Below, in pieces: positions 46,201-55,330 of a stretch of 64,000 nucleotides of DNA. The notes under the pieces are model-generated. The model was not told the origin of the DNA. It searched no databases and saw only the letters and a program-made list of their open reading frames with translations. The translations under genes and the position numbers were made by a program. Numbering within the stretch: position 1 is the first letter of the stretch; each line of letters starts with the position of its first letter. The stretch lies in assembly GCA_913048525.1 (NCBI GenBank), contig CAJWWP010000005.1, positions 1-64,000 on the forward strand, written 5' to 3'. This stretch comes from GCA-002712965 sp913048525 (lineage in GTDB: Bacteria; Chloroflexota; Dehalococcoidia; Lucifugimonadales; UBA826).

Positions 46201-46599
46201 TTTGGATCAGTTTTTTTGCTTACTACTATCGGGTTCATTTCACATTCGTACTTGTCGTACAGGGAGCGAGAGACCCAGTTTGCTTTGCTCAGAACAATTG
46301 GGTTATCTAGGAATCAGCTGATGTTGCTGACTTGGGTAGAGCACGCTTCAATAATTGTAGTTGGAATGTTGATAGGAACTTGGATGGGCGGAAGATTGGG
46401 AATGGCAATCATGCCATTTCTAGGAAGTGATGAAGTGGGGACAGAACTGTTGCCACCGTTAGTAATGAACGTTGACTGGAGTAGTTTGGTCGGCATTTAT
46501 ATTGCTATGGGTATTGTTTTTAGCGTCGCTACAGTTATAGTGACTATGTCTGCTAGAAAGGTATCGCTAAACCGGTTGCTGAGGCTGGGCGAAAAATAA
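43222..46599 (+). CDS. Giant FtsX-type ABC transporter permease, paralogue of the preceding gene
   Basis: A 1125-residue protein with the same architecture as its neighbour: a helix near 20-40, an outer domain, an FtsX core at about 320-440 (LYYVVTLSSLVMEQHKLEIS), middle helices, WNMSRNPVNYARLVLLLMLM, a second outer domain with the GTLLIDSIQF beta-sandwich signature, and a terminal FtsX core with LRTIGLSRNQLMLL. The shared motifs (MSRNP, IGLSRNQ) show a tandem duplication or a heterodimer. It probably pairs with the upstream protein in one transporter exporting lipid or lipoprotein, or transducing force at the surface. No ribosome site is evident. Confidence 0.82.
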   Translation: MSKLTYQLVSVWPMILRRSAAKWKLLSPVVLGVLFASVVMSGTVVFFDSLREIALDKSLERVSEKDVDVLLQANRGPTNIDEYRKLADRVEPVIEEFISPYAVSVTKAAKSATFFLSKPGSEEEAGIDARRAFVSYMPNLLENVVINEGSGMPDPIEETDPEGVPIFRAIVPSDAAKNLNVSVGSVISVIPYWEDIVPFIRVMIVGTFDRSNPEDPYWHVVDSVFMSPYKAGTVSGSNFDTLPLYVSESDFMETLGPTFTEMVTTYAWTIDVETEKLNSSNASDAKKNILFARSILESELSRFSLKTELDKSLAEFDTRLLFTKLQMFVVLIMIVLVILYYVVTLSSLVMEQHKLEISQLSGRGATRSQILSVFALEGLTISVLTSLLAPLIAAGAVSILGYTPAFSDLTEGGLLPVRITGTSYLMSGLGGGLSFFALLIPAIQASKLSVSAERSLSNRPGKRSVVQRYYLDVGLLLIGLLLFKQLSEQGSLAARGLLGDVVVNQMMLAVPAVILIGASMVVLRLFPLSMGLISRIFASRLPVGIVLAIWNMSRNPVNYARLVLLLMLMTGLGIFAASFGGTLDRSFQDRELYKVGTDIRIPSVRINSVGLSRSVTEAYQISDGVKVVSPALRSTGLDLTRGLLGDSFSVLGIEPQSFRDIAVYRPDYSTTDLSGLMSKIQHDTQPEGLVIPENARSLGLLVKSNISSATVALAARLRDANGRFFSYELGTLDSGDWNLKEVQLFGGRRPWRQLYPAKPLSLMSISVLETSSTGTLTPGTLLIDSIQFRSSQYGEMQTLESFGDIESWHLLKNVPDADKDRMELSMVSSNGDGSLLFAWGSGNAMVGRGIYSGALSKPLPALASQSFLDQYGHSLKDEVVISVGGQRITVLLADKFDYFPTLNTVDEGFLVMSLHPLLTATNSGALLGGTSINEIWISVDDSVDENGWMDIVESLEIDAPFPHGGILDAREVLAESSEDPLVRAGWRALLMIAFGSVFLLTTIGFISHSYLSYRERETQFALLRTIGLSRNQLMLLTWVEHASIIVVGMLIGTWMGGRLGMAIMPFLGSDEVGTELLPPLVMNVDWSSLVGIYIAMGIVFSVATVIVTMSARKVSLNRLLRLGEK

Positions 46600-46604
46600 T
46601 TTAG

Positions 46605-47537
46605 TTAATTCCCTAAAATCGAACCATCTAAATTTGGAGTAAATGAAGCGAAATCAGAGGCATTTGTAGGGAGTTTTCCCTCTAATTGGATGGTCAACAA
46701 AGAAATTGATCCTTTTGCCGTGCCAACTCTGACTCCGTTGTTAGTTTTCACCTTCCCGGGATCCAAATGTTCCTGGTCTTTATCATCCACAGTGGCATCG
46801 AGAATTTTCAAGCGTTGCCCATTAAACTTTGTGAATGTACCCGGCCATGGATGGAAGGCTTTTATAGCCCTGTAGATTTGCTCAGACGACTGCTTCCAGT
46901 CAATTTCTCCGTCTTGTCTTTTGAGTCTTTCAGTCAGTGTTGCTTTTGAGTCATTTTGAGGAATTGGCTCTATTCCGCTAGTTTGCATTTCATCTAGGGT
47001 TTCAACTAATAGATTGGAGCCCGAGATGAATAATCTTTCCGTTAAAGTATCGCATTTCTCATCTTTCCCAATTTTTACGGATTTCTGCTTTAGGATAGGA
47101 CCTGTATCCATTCCTTCATCTATTTTCATTATGGTCACGCCCGTTTCCTTGGAACCCTGAAGAATTGCCGTTGCCACCGGTGAGGCCCCTCTGTACTCTG
47201 GTAATAATGAAGGGTGCAAGTTAATAATTCCTAGTGGAAATTTATCAATCACAAAACTCGGAAGCATAATTCCATATGCTGCTACTATGGCCGCATCTGC
47301 TTTGAAAGAGAGCATTTGTTCCAGGGAAAAATCCTTGTCAGAAATCCTCTGGGTCTCGACTGTTTGGAGACCAAGGTCGGTCGAGTGAATTTTAACGGGA
47401 GTAGGTGTGAGTTTTCTTCCTCTACCCGCGGGCTTGTCTGGCTGAGTATAGACAGCGGCTATTTCGTGCCCACAGTCAAGTAACTTATCTAGAACAGGTA
47501 TGGCGTATCGAGGGGTCCCCATGAATATGAGTCGCAA
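46605..47537 (-). CDS. fmt: Methionyl-tRNA formyltransferase
   Basis: Formylates initiator Met-tRNA using 10-formyltetrahydrofolate. Starting from TTG at 47537 the protein is 310 residues, close to the usual length, and begins LRLIFMGTPRYAIPVLD. GAGGAG (47547-47552 on the complement) lies 9 bases upstream of that TTG, so the longer in-frame start at 47600 is rejected. Catalytic and folate residues occur in INLHPSLLPEYRGASPV and DTGPIL. The C-terminal OB-like domain is present. The usual neighbour def is absent here. It converges with the permease genes, 5 bases apart. Confidence 0.93.
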   Translation of the reverse strand: MRLIFMGTPRYAIPVLDKLLDCGHEIAAVYTQPDKPAGRGRKLTPTPVKIHSTDLGLQTVETQRISDKDFSLEQMLSFKADAAIVAAYGIMLPSFVIDKFPLGIINLHPSLLPEYRGASPVATAILQGSKETGVTIMKIDEGMDTGPILKQKSVKIGKDEKCDTLTERLFISGSNLLVETLDEMQTSGIEPIPQNDSKATLTERLKRQDGEIDWKQSSEQIYRAIKAFHPWPGTFTKFNGQRLKILDATVDDKDQEHLDPGKVKTNNGVRVGTAKGSISLLTIQLEGKLPTNASDFASFTPNLDGSILGN

Positions 47538-47628
47538 GTTTTGTAACTCCTCAGGATGAACAACTTGGGTGTTTACTAGGGGATATTCACTATAGGACAA
47601 TTGCTAGTAGTTAGATACTACTCCAACA

Positions 47629-50478
47629 ATGCTTCACATGGGGATTTCGAAACTCATGAATTATCGCAACTGGAAAAATAAATTTGCAACATACGTTGCG
47701 GATCACTCTATTCTGGTTATCGTCACGATCATAGCGATAACCATTCTATTGTTATATCCGATGATACGTATGGAGCCTACTCAGCAAGCATCACCCAATC
47801 CCCCGGGCCAAGTGTATGACATGCAGGCTGATATAGATGACAAATTTCCGACTCCTCTTCATTTCGCTTCTTACGTTTTGGAGCCCAAAAATGGAGATGT
47901 CATTACAGCTGATGTATTAAGGGAATTTGCCGGTAACCGGGATCGCGTCATCGATCTGGATAAAAAAGGAGAGCTTGCCGCGGGAACCCTCGATAAACAA
48001 CAGTATCTATTTACATATTTTAATAACGACTACGGATTAGACATTACTGGGATACGTTCTATCTTGGAGCCAATTGAAGCTTCTCTGGCTATGGCAGGAA
48101 CAAATCTGGATGATTCGACTGATCATGACATAAAAATGGCAGTTGCAAGAATAGTCGCCAATCCAGATACACGGTCATTTATCGATATGCTATCTACAAA
48201 CGCCACTTTTGAAACCAAAAAAGTAGATGGAGTTGATGTGGAGTGGTGGTCCTCTCCGGCTACTATTTTTAACCTTATGGCCGACAATGAGAAGCTTGGA
48301 GGAGCAGGATTAGAGATCGGATTAGGGGGCGGGCCAGATGTAATTAATAAAGAGCATCTAAATCGTAGGGTCGCATCAGTGATGAAAGGCGATTCTAAAA
48401 CTTATGAGATGTGGGGAGTGGCCATCGATCCAAATCTTGAGTCTTCTGAAGAAGGTCAAACCGCAGGACTTTTTATTACATTCACGATTATAGGGGCAGT
48501 GTTGGTTGTTGGGATGAGCCTGAAATCGTATTGGGCTACTGCGATTACCGGAATAGGTTTGGGATTACTTATGGTATGGCTGAAGGGTATATCAGCTATT
48601 GTTGGTCTCAAGACGGGTTTGGTAATAGACTTGGTAGTTCCTGTCGGGATGATTTCTTTGGGCGTTGACTTCGTGGTCCATGCTGTTCGCCGATATCGTG
48701 AGGAGATTAACGAGGGTTATGCTCCGAGACGGGCTCTAAAAATCGGTCTGGCTGGTGTATTGGCTGCATTATTACTTGCGATGGCAAGCGACAGTATTGC
48801 TTTTCTATCCAATCTGACGTCTAGCATTGAAGCCGTAATTCATTTTGGAAGTGCCGCCGCAATAGCGGTTTTTTCCTCTTTTATCATCCTAGGTGTCGTT
48901 GCGCCAGTCACGACTATGAAAATTGATGAGCTCATCAACAAATCCAATAAATTCTATACTGGTTGGAAATTCATGTCCTTGAGGACCATAGGTTCTATTT
49001 CCGTGGCGGGTGCTTCTGGCGGTACTGTGATAGTTATGTTAGCTGTAGATAAAACCTACGGGGTATTGATGTTGGCCATATCCGCTATTTTTTTCCTGGT
49101 TATTCCCGCTATTTGGCTTATCAGAGCAGGCAAGAATACCAAGGACATTTCCGAATCCCATATGGATGATCAGTTAGTTGGAAATGTTACGAATTCTGTT
49201 GCCATGCGCGTAGTTGAAAAGATTGTAACTTTGTCAGGGTCTCATATTTTGGTTGTTTTGCTGTCTGCCACTGCGTTAACTATTCTGGCGGGAGTTTTTG
49301 CAATTAGGCTAGAGCCAACTTTTGATGTGAAGGATTTTTTTGATTCCAAGTCCGAATTTGTTATTGGCCTGGACAAGATTGACAAACATCTCGGTGATAC
49401 TGGAGGAGAGCCCGGAGTCGTCTACGTTCGAGGTGATTTAATGGATCCTATGGCCGTTGTCGCCATATCTGAATTTGTAGAGTCACTCAGGATGGTTGAT
49501 CAGGTGGCAGAGACGGCAAGTGGAGAAGTGATAATTGGTCTAGATGTACTCAATACGTCGAGATTTATTGTAAACAACCCCACTGCCAGAGACGCTATTG
49601 AGTCTGCTACTGGTGTGACTATTACAGATATGGATCTCAATGGTATTCCCGACACGAGAGCACAGATGGAGGCTGCTTTTAGATACTCTTTGGAAAAAGG
49701 AGTGATTGGTGAGCAGGATGTACTGGTTCTTCGGCCGGATCAGGTAAGGGGAGCAATCTATTTATCAAAATTGATGGATACTTCTAAAACTAAGGAAGAC
49801 TTGACAACAGTAACATTCATGATCCCTGGAACTCGGGACCAGTCCATCGTCTCAGAAACAGCAGATAAATTGAGACCCCTTTTATCAAAGCTTGAATCTC
49901 ATCCATCCATAGACCATGCTGGTTTAACAGGGTCTCCTTTTACTAGGGAAGAACAGTTATCAGCGTCGACACGCACTCTCTACACTTCTCTTCCTGTAGC
50001 TATTGCCGCTGCTACAATCTTGCTTTTAGTTACCATGAGATCAGTAAAATATGCGGTTGTTACAGTGATACCGATAGGGCTGGTTGTTGCTTGGCTCTAT
50101 GGGATTATGTCAGTAGCGGGATTTGCCTTAAATTTTGTTACTGCGATGATTGGGGCGATCTCTATAGGAGTGGGGATAGATTATTCTATACACATGACAG
50201 AACGGTTCAGGGAAGAACTGGGGCGAAATGCGTGTCGGATTCAGGCTCTAACGAGGGCTGCTAGAGGCACGGGAGTCGCGCTGGTAGCCTCCGCTGCATC
50301 TAGCGTGGTGGGATTTACGATTATGGGATTCGCCCCTATGCCTATGTTTGCCTCGTACGGTCAGCTAACGGCGGTAATGATAACTCTTGCGCTTTTGGCA
50401 TCTTTAATCGTCCTACCTAGTTTGCTGATGCTGGTAACTAGAGAGCCTGAAAGTGTATCTGAAAATGTCGTCAATTAA
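47629..50478 (+). CDS. MMPL/RND-family exporter (HAE3 type)
   Basis: A 949-residue proton-driven exporter with the two-fold RND layout: helix 1 (about 30-50), a first outer domain, helices 2-6 with GVDFVVHAVRRYREE, a central helix, a second outer domain, and helices 8-12 with GVGIDYSIHMTERFREE. The paired GxDxxxH-type helices carry the proton-relay Asp residues. The HAE3 group exports lipids, hopanoids or polyketides. ATG at 47629 or one of two later ATGs (47638, 47656) may be the start; none has a clear ribosome site. Its end overlaps that of mutS2 by 8 bases, tail to tail. Confidence 0.87.
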   Translation: MLHMGISKLMNYRNWKNKFATYVADHSILVIVTIIAITILLLYPMIRMEPTQQASPNPPGQVYDMQADIDDKFPTPLHFASYVLEPKNGDVITADVLREFAGNRDRVIDLDKKGELAAGTLDKQQYLFTYFNNDYGLDITGIRSILEPIEASLAMAGTNLDDSTDHDIKMAVARIVANPDTRSFIDMLSTNATFETKKVDGVDVEWWSSPATIFNLMADNEKLGGAGLEIGLGGGPDVINKEHLNRRVASVMKGDSKTYEMWGVAIDPNLESSEEGQTAGLFITFTIIGAVLVVGMSLKSYWATAITGIGLGLLMVWLKGISAIVGLKTGLVIDLVVPVGMISLGVDFVVHAVRRYREEINEGYAPRRALKIGLAGVLAALLLAMASDSIAFLSNLTSSIEAVIHFGSAAAIAVFSSFIILGVVAPVTTMKIDELINKSNKFYTGWKFMSLRTIGSISVAGASGGTVIVMLAVDKTYGVLMLAISAIFFLVIPAIWLIRAGKNTKDISESHMDDQLVGNVTNSVAMRVVEKIVTLSGSHILVVLLSATALTILAGVFAIRLEPTFDVKDFFDSKSEFVIGLDKIDKHLGDTGGEPGVVYVRGDLMDPMAVVAISEFVESLRMVDQVAETASGEVIIGLDVLNTSRFIVNNPTARDAIESATGVTITDMDLNGIPDTRAQMEAAFRYSLEKGVIGEQDVLVLRPDQVRGAIYLSKLMDTSKTKEDLTTVTFMIPGTRDQSIVSETADKLRPLLSKLESHPSIDHAGLTGSPFTREEQLSASTRTLYTSLPVAIAAATILLLVTMRSVKYAVVTVIPIGLVVAWLYGIMSVAGFALNFVTAMIGAISIGVGIDYSIHMTERFREELGRNACRIQALTRAARGTGVALVASAASSVVGFTIMGFAPMPMFASYGQLTAVMITLALLASLIVLPSLLMLVTREPESVSENVVN

Positions 50479-53017
50479 GTACGACATAGGTTGCTCCATC
50501 TCCACCTAGCGAATCCCTTTCAGGACCAAAACTACTTACCAACGGATGGCTCATAAGGGTTTCCCTTATGCTGTTTCTGAGGGCGCCCGTTCCCTTGCCG
50601 TGTATCACTGTGACCTTGCTTAATCCATCTTTGACAGATGAATCAAGAAAAACTTCTAGCATATCTAATGAGGGATCGGATCTGAGTCCTCGAACGTCTA
50701 AAACATCTTTGATAGGATCTAGGGAGCGTGGAGAAGTCCTGTTTACCTGAGCATCTAATACGGAATTATGTGAATCTGTATTTGCCTCGGGTGGGACAGA
50801 TGTTTTAAGAAGTTTGTCTGCTTCCACATTTAGCCGCATATTTCCAACTAATATTTCGGCGCTGTTGTTTTCAGGATCCAATCTTGTCAGTTTTCCGCTG
50901 AGAGAAAGTCCGGAGACGTGAACAAAATCTCCCGCCGATATCTGATCTATAATCTTTTTTTCTGAACTGGGTTTCGATATATCTATCTCTTCCAACCCGT
51001 TCCGGATCCTGTCTATCTCACTGTCCACTGACTGTGAAGATTCTCTGTCACCGTGCCTTGCCCATGATAAAGCTGATTCCGCTCGGGATAATAAATTTTG
51101 GATCTCAGAGAATCTAGATTCGGCTTTAGCTCTAACAGATTCTATAATTTTCTCTCGCCTCTCAATGAGGTATTCAATTTCCTGTTGTAGTTTGGCGCGA
51201 AGAGATTTTGTCTCAGAGAGATTTTTATTTGTTTCTAAGAGAACTTTAGATATTTGTTCACGTTCATTGCTAATGTCTGACAACCATTCTCCCATCTGGA
51301 TATATTGAGGAGATAATTTTTTTTCAGCCCTCTGTAAAATATTTTTAGGAAGTCCCAATCTGGATGCTACCGCCATGGCATAGCTGCGGCCCGGTATGCC
51401 AATTGAGATCTGATATGTGGGTTTCAGAGTTTCAGGATCAAGATGAAAGCTGGCGTTGCTCATATTAGGGTTAGACTCCGCAGTTGCGGCCACAGACCTG
51501 TGGTGTGTGGTAGCCACAGTAAATATTTTCTTTTCCCCAAGGTCTTCTAGGACGGCTGCTGCTATGGCTGCACCTTCATCTGGGTCTGTACTTGCACCAA
51601 TCTCATCAAGAAGTACAAGAGATTGTTCAGTAGAGTGTGTAAGCATTTCGCTCAGTGATCTGATGTGTGAACTAAATGTTGATACCGAAGTCTCGATACT
51701 TTGCTGATCACCGATGTCAGCAAATATAGCGTCAAAAATTGGTAATGAACTGCCCGAATCGGCTGGTATGTGAATTCCGCATTGCTGCATCGCAGATAGC
51801 AACCCTACAGTTTTCAATGCTACGGTTTTACCACCTGTATTCGGACCAGTAATAACGAGAATGTGCCAGCTCGGGCCAATCTCTAGATTTAGGGGTACCA
51901 TGTCATTGCCAATCAGTGGGTGTTTCGCGTTATTCAGCCTTATTGCGATTCGTTCCGATTCCCATGAAGGCCTATCGGGGACCTGGTCCATATGTTGGCC
52001 AATGTTGTCCAGAATCGGGTCTGGCGCTCCGAGAGAATTGCTGTATCTTGCTTTGGCAAGTATGAAGTCTATCTCAGATACCATATCCGCTGTGTCCGAA
52101 ATTTCTGTCGAAAGAGAGCCCACCTGTGCTGATAGGTCACGAAGTATACGGGCAACTTCTCTATCTTCCTCTAACGCTAGCTCTCTCCACGAATTGCATA
52201 GGTTTACTGTTGAGAAGGGCTCGATAAATAATGTCATACCTGTGTTCGAAGCGTCATGAACCACCCCAGGAATTCTACTTCTCATATTGGATTTAACTTG
52301 AACGACCAGTCGATCCCCTCTAACCGAGATTACGTCGTCTTGAATCAACCCTTCCATCTCACTTTCGCGGATGAGGTGTTGCAGGGTTGTTGTAACCCTA
52401 GTGTATGAATCTCTTACCTGTCGTCTGAGAATTCCTAGTGATGGGCTTGCTGTATCTTTTACCAGACCATTTGGACTTACTGTAGTCGTGATCGAGTGGC
52501 TGAGGTACGACAGGTCTGACATGAGTTTTGCTCTGGAAGCAAGTAACACAGCTTCTTCGGAATGCTCGAGCAGACTTGATCTTAAATCCGTAAAAGTATC
52601 TATGGTTGACGCTATTTCAATAAGCTCTTGCCCAGACAAAATTCCTCCTAGGCTGGCTCTACGAACATGATCTGAAATGTCTCGCAAATTTCCAAGTCCA
52701 AAATTTGAGACATTACTAAGGATGAATCTACCTTCGGATGTTTCTTTGATCAGGGTCTGAACTATGGTTTCTTTGTAAGCTGGTTGCATTGAGGCAGCTT
52801 TGGATTTTGATTTGTAGAAAGTGGCATTGTCAGAAATATTTGACCTTACTGACTCAAAATCAAGGAGGTTTAAGCTCCGATCTCTCAGATATTCGTATTG
52901 ATATTCGTTTCTTGTTTTTTTGATCACAGTTGACAAACCAATTTCTGTTTTTAGGTACTGAACAAACTCTACTAGATAAAACTCCACGTAATTAACAATA
53001 TTAGCAGCTGGCACCAA
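50471..53017 (-). CDS. mutS2: MutS2 family ATPase/endonuclease
   Basis: A MutS-like protein without mismatch-recognition domains, implicated in suppressing recombination and rescuing collided ribosomes in other bacteria. A core and lever region (to about 340) precedes the ATPase with Walker A TGPNTGGKT and the downstream LLDEIGASTDPDEG. A coiled-coil connector follows (REQISKVLLETNKNLSETKS), then a KOW-like strand, and the C-terminal Smr domain with LDVRGLRSD and VIHGKGTGALR. At 848 residues it is somewhat long; conserved sequence starts near RDRSLNLLDFESVR, so the true start may lie within the first 40 codons (GTG at 52984 or TTG further on). Confidence 0.92.
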   Translation of the reverse strand: MVPAANIVNYVEFYLVEFVQYLKTEIGLSTVIKKTRNEYQYEYLRDRSLNLLDFESVRSNISDNATFYKSKSKAASMQPAYKETIVQTLIKETSEGRFILSNVSNFGLGNLRDISDHVRRASLGGILSGQELIEIASTIDTFTDLRSSLLEHSEEAVLLASRAKLMSDLSYLSHSITTTVSPNGLVKDTASPSLGILRRQVRDSYTRVTTTLQHLIRESEMEGLIQDDVISVRGDRLVVQVKSNMRSRIPGVVHDASNTGMTLFIEPFSTVNLCNSWRELALEEDREVARILRDLSAQVGSLSTEISDTADMVSEIDFILAKARYSNSLGAPDPILDNIGQHMDQVPDRPSWESERIAIRLNNAKHPLIGNDMVPLNLEIGPSWHILVITGPNTGGKTVALKTVGLLSAMQQCGIHIPADSGSSLPIFDAIFADIGDQQSIETSVSTFSSHIRSLSEMLTHSTEQSLVLLDEIGASTDPDEGAAIAAAVLEDLGEKKIFTVATTHHRSVAATAESNPNMSNASFHLDPETLKPTYQISIGIPGRSYAMAVASRLGLPKNILQRAEKKLSPQYIQMGEWLSDISNEREQISKVLLETNKNLSETKSLRAKLQQEIEYLIERREKIIESVRAKAESRFSEIQNLLSRAESALSWARHGDRESSQSVDSEIDRIRNGLEEIDISKPSSEKKIIDQISAGDFVHVSGLSLSGKLTRLDPENNSAEILVGNMRLNVEADKLLKTSVPPEANTDSHNSVLDAQVNRTSPRSLDPIKDVLDVRGLRSDPSLDMLEVFLDSSVKDGLSKVTVIHGKGTGALRNSIRETLMSHPLVSSFGPERDSLGGDGATYVVLN

Positions 53018-53062
53018 ATCAAATAAGTTGAATATGAGACGTTTTAAAAAGTGTCATCAATG

Positions 53063-53068
53063 TATAAT
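53063..53068 (+). promoter_or_regulatory. -10 box TATAAT of thrB, probable leaderless transcript
   Basis: TATAAT ends 9 bases before the chosen thrB ATG (53078), the same spacing as at imuB. No ribosome site precedes that ATG and no good -35 is seen. If used, transcription would begin within a few bases of the start codon. Confidence 0.45.
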
Positions 53069-53077
53069 TTCAGAATA

Positions 53078-53989
53078 ATGGCAACTCAAAAAATCACTGT
53101 ACGATCCCCTGCAACATCGGCAAATATGGGCCCTGGGTTTGACTCCTTGGGAATAGCTCTTGATGTCTGGAATTCTGTGACTGTCCACGAGAAAAATGAT
53201 GTGGATATTGATGTTCTTGTGACTGGTAAAGGGGAGAGGGAGTTGTCATCGGGAAGAGATAACCTAGTCTTTCAGAGCTTCTCAAGACTTTTTGAAGAGT
53301 TAGGGAAAGTTGTACCCAATGTTTTACTTGAATGCGATAATCAGATTGAACTCTCGAGGGGTATGGGAAGCAGCTCAGCTTCTCTGGCAGCAGGTTTATT
53401 TGCTGCTAATGAGTATATTGGGTCTCCTCTTAGTCTTAATGAACTTGTTCAGATAGCAGCAGAAATGGAGGGACACCCCGATAATGTTGCTCCGGCCCTA
53501 TTGGGAGGAATGCAGATAGGAATATATGAGGAAGGTCAATTGATCACAGCCTCTGTGCCTATTCCAGACAGACTTTCGGTAGTCCTATATGTACCGAATG
53601 TTCCTATACCCACTGAAGAAGCGCGAAATCTCCTAAAGCCATTTGTATCTAGGGCTGATGCTGTATACAACATTGGGAGAGTAGCGTTAATGGTGCAAGC
53701 TATGACTACTGGAGGGTTAGATAATCTCCGATATGCGACGCAGGATATGTTACATCAGCCCGATCGGCAAGGAATTTTCCCCCCCATGAAGAATATAATT
53801 AAAGCTGCTATGAATAGTGGTGCTCTAGGTGCTTTTCTTTCTGGATCTGGATCTTCAGTTCTGGCATTTTGTGTGGATCGCGAATATACCATTGGCTATG
53901 AGATGGCAGATGCCGGTATGAAATCTGGATTAGATGGTGAGATAGTTATCACACGGCCTAGTGATAAAGGTACCTATTTGGTTCGATAG
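53078..53989 (+). CDS. thrB: Homoserine kinase
   Basis: A 303-residue GHMP kinase that phosphorylates homoserine in threonine synthesis. It has the N-terminal SPATSANMGPGFDSLGIAL, the ATP loop GMGSSSASLAAG, and the C-terminal SGALGAFLSGSGSSV. The ATG at 53078 gives the normal N-terminus MATQKITVRSP; an in-frame GTG at 53051 would start upstream of the -10 box. The aspartate kinase gene follows after 64 bases on the same strand, consistent with a small aspartate-family amino acid unit. It is divergent from mutS2. Confidence 0.93.
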   Translation: MATQKITVRSPATSANMGPGFDSLGIALDVWNSVTVHEKNDVDIDVLVTGKGERELSSGRDNLVFQSFSRLFEELGKVVPNVLLECDNQIELSRGMGSSSASLAAGLFAANEYIGSPLSLNELVQIAAEMEGHPDNVAPALLGGMQIGIYEEGQLITASVPIPDRLSVVLYVPNVPIPTEEARNLLKPFVSRADAVYNIGRVALMVQAMTTGGLDNLRYATQDMLHQPDRQGIFPPMKNIIKAAMNSGALGAFLSGSGSSVLAFCVDREYTIGYEMADAGMKSGLDGEIVITRPSDKGTYLVR

Positions 53990-54053
53990 GTGAAGAAACC
54001 TCATTGAAAATATAAAGGGTTTTTTAAAAGGAAAGATTCGGTAGGAATTCATA

Positions 54054-55286
54054 TTGTCTCTGGTAGTACAAAAATATGGTGGTTCTTCTCTTGCCAGCCC
54101 TGATTTAATTAAAAATGTGGCGAAGCGAGTGGCATCCGCTCACGATAGATCTGGCCAAGTTGTCGCAACCGTATCTGCTATGGGAGACTTGACTGACGAC
54201 CTACTCAACATAGCATCACAGGTCTCGGATCGACCGGACCCCAGAGAGCTCGACGTTCTTTTATCAACCGGAGAACTACAGTCTTGTGCTTTGGTTGCTA
54301 TGGCTTTGAGGTCAATTGGGAAGAGGGCGGTTAGTTTGAGCGGAGCTCAGGCAGGTATACAAACCGATTCTAGTTATGGTAAAGCGAAAATATCGGGATT
54401 GTATCCCGAGCGCATTGAGCAGGAACTTGAAAAGGATAATATTGTCATAGTCGCGGGGTTTCAAGGGATCACTGAAAAGAGGGATATAACCACATTGGGT
54501 AGAGGTGCCTCTGATCTTACGGCAGTTGCATTGGCAGCAGCCCTCAATGCCGACCAGTGTGAGATATATACGGATGTTGACGGTATATATACTGCAGACC
54601 CGCGGATGGTGCCGAAGGCTCAAAAACTAGATGAGATTGGCTTTGAAGAGATGTTGGAGCTAGCCAGCTACGGTGCGAAAATGAATCCAAGATCTATCGA
54701 ATTAGGAATGGTTTACAACGTACCAATATTGGTTGCTTCTAGTTTTGAAGATCTTCCAGGTACACTCATTCATGCAGGAGCCGATATGAATATCGAAGTT
54801 GGTGAAATACGTAACCGGGTGAGGGGAATTGCTACTGAAAAAGAGGTCGCAAAAATAACTGTGTATTCTATTGTTGATAGGCCTGGTGTTGCAGCTTCCT
54901 TGTTTGAACCACTTGCCGATGCGGATATAAGCGTAGATGTGATCGTTCAGAATGCCAGTGTGTCGGGTACCACTGATTTGACCTTCACGGTTAAGTCATC
55001 TGATCTTGATGCAGCTATGGATGTTGTTCGCTTAGTTTCTAAAAATTTAGGCATAGATGATGTTGGATACTCGACTGGTTTAGCCAAAGTAAGCATAGTT
55101 GGTACGGGTATGCAAGACTCCCCAGGGTATGCAGCAAAAATGTTCTCAGCTCTTTCAGAAGGAGATATCAATATTGAAATGATAACTACTTCAGAAATTA
55201 GGATCACTTGTCTAGTTAAGGAGGAAGTTACAGCCGACGCTGCAAAAGTATTACACGAAGCTTTTGAATTAGATAAGACGAAATAG
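54054..55286 (+). CDS. lysC: Aspartate kinase
   Basis: A 410-residue enzyme for the first step of Lys, Thr and Met synthesis from aspartate. The kinase domain begins VVQKYGGSSLAS, with TTLGRGASDLTA and YTDVDGIYTADPR in the middle. Two ACT domains follow from about residue 265 (KITVYSIVDRPGVAASLFE and KVSIVGTGMQDSPGYAAKM), the usual allosteric site for Lys or Thr feedback. The start is TTG at 54054 with TAGGA 8 bases upstream. It lies downstream of thrB. Confidence 0.95.
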   Translation: MSLVVQKYGGSSLASPDLIKNVAKRVASAHDRSGQVVATVSAMGDLTDDLLNIASQVSDRPDPRELDVLLSTGELQSCALVAMALRSIGKRAVSLSGAQAGIQTDSSYGKAKISGLYPERIEQELEKDNIVIVAGFQGITEKRDITTLGRGASDLTAVALAAALNADQCEIYTDVDGIYTADPRMVPKAQKLDEIGFEEMLELASYGAKMNPRSIELGMVYNVPILVASSFEDLPGTLIHAGADMNIEVGEIRNRVRGIATEKEVAKITVYSIVDRPGVAASLFEPLADADISVDVIVQNASVSGTTDLTFTVKSSDLDAAMDVVRLVSKNLGIDDVGYSTGLAKVSIVGTGMQDSPGYAAKMFSALSEGDINIEMITTSEIRITCLVKEEVTADAAKVLHEAFELDKTK

Positions 55287-55330
55287 GCTTGTGCCTGTTA
55301 CTGTTTTCATAATCCTTTAATTGTCTGTTA

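Noticed and set aside
47538..47600. Longer fmt start at 47600
   Set aside because: The TTG at 47537 has GAGGAG at ideal distance and gives the standard Fmt N-terminus.
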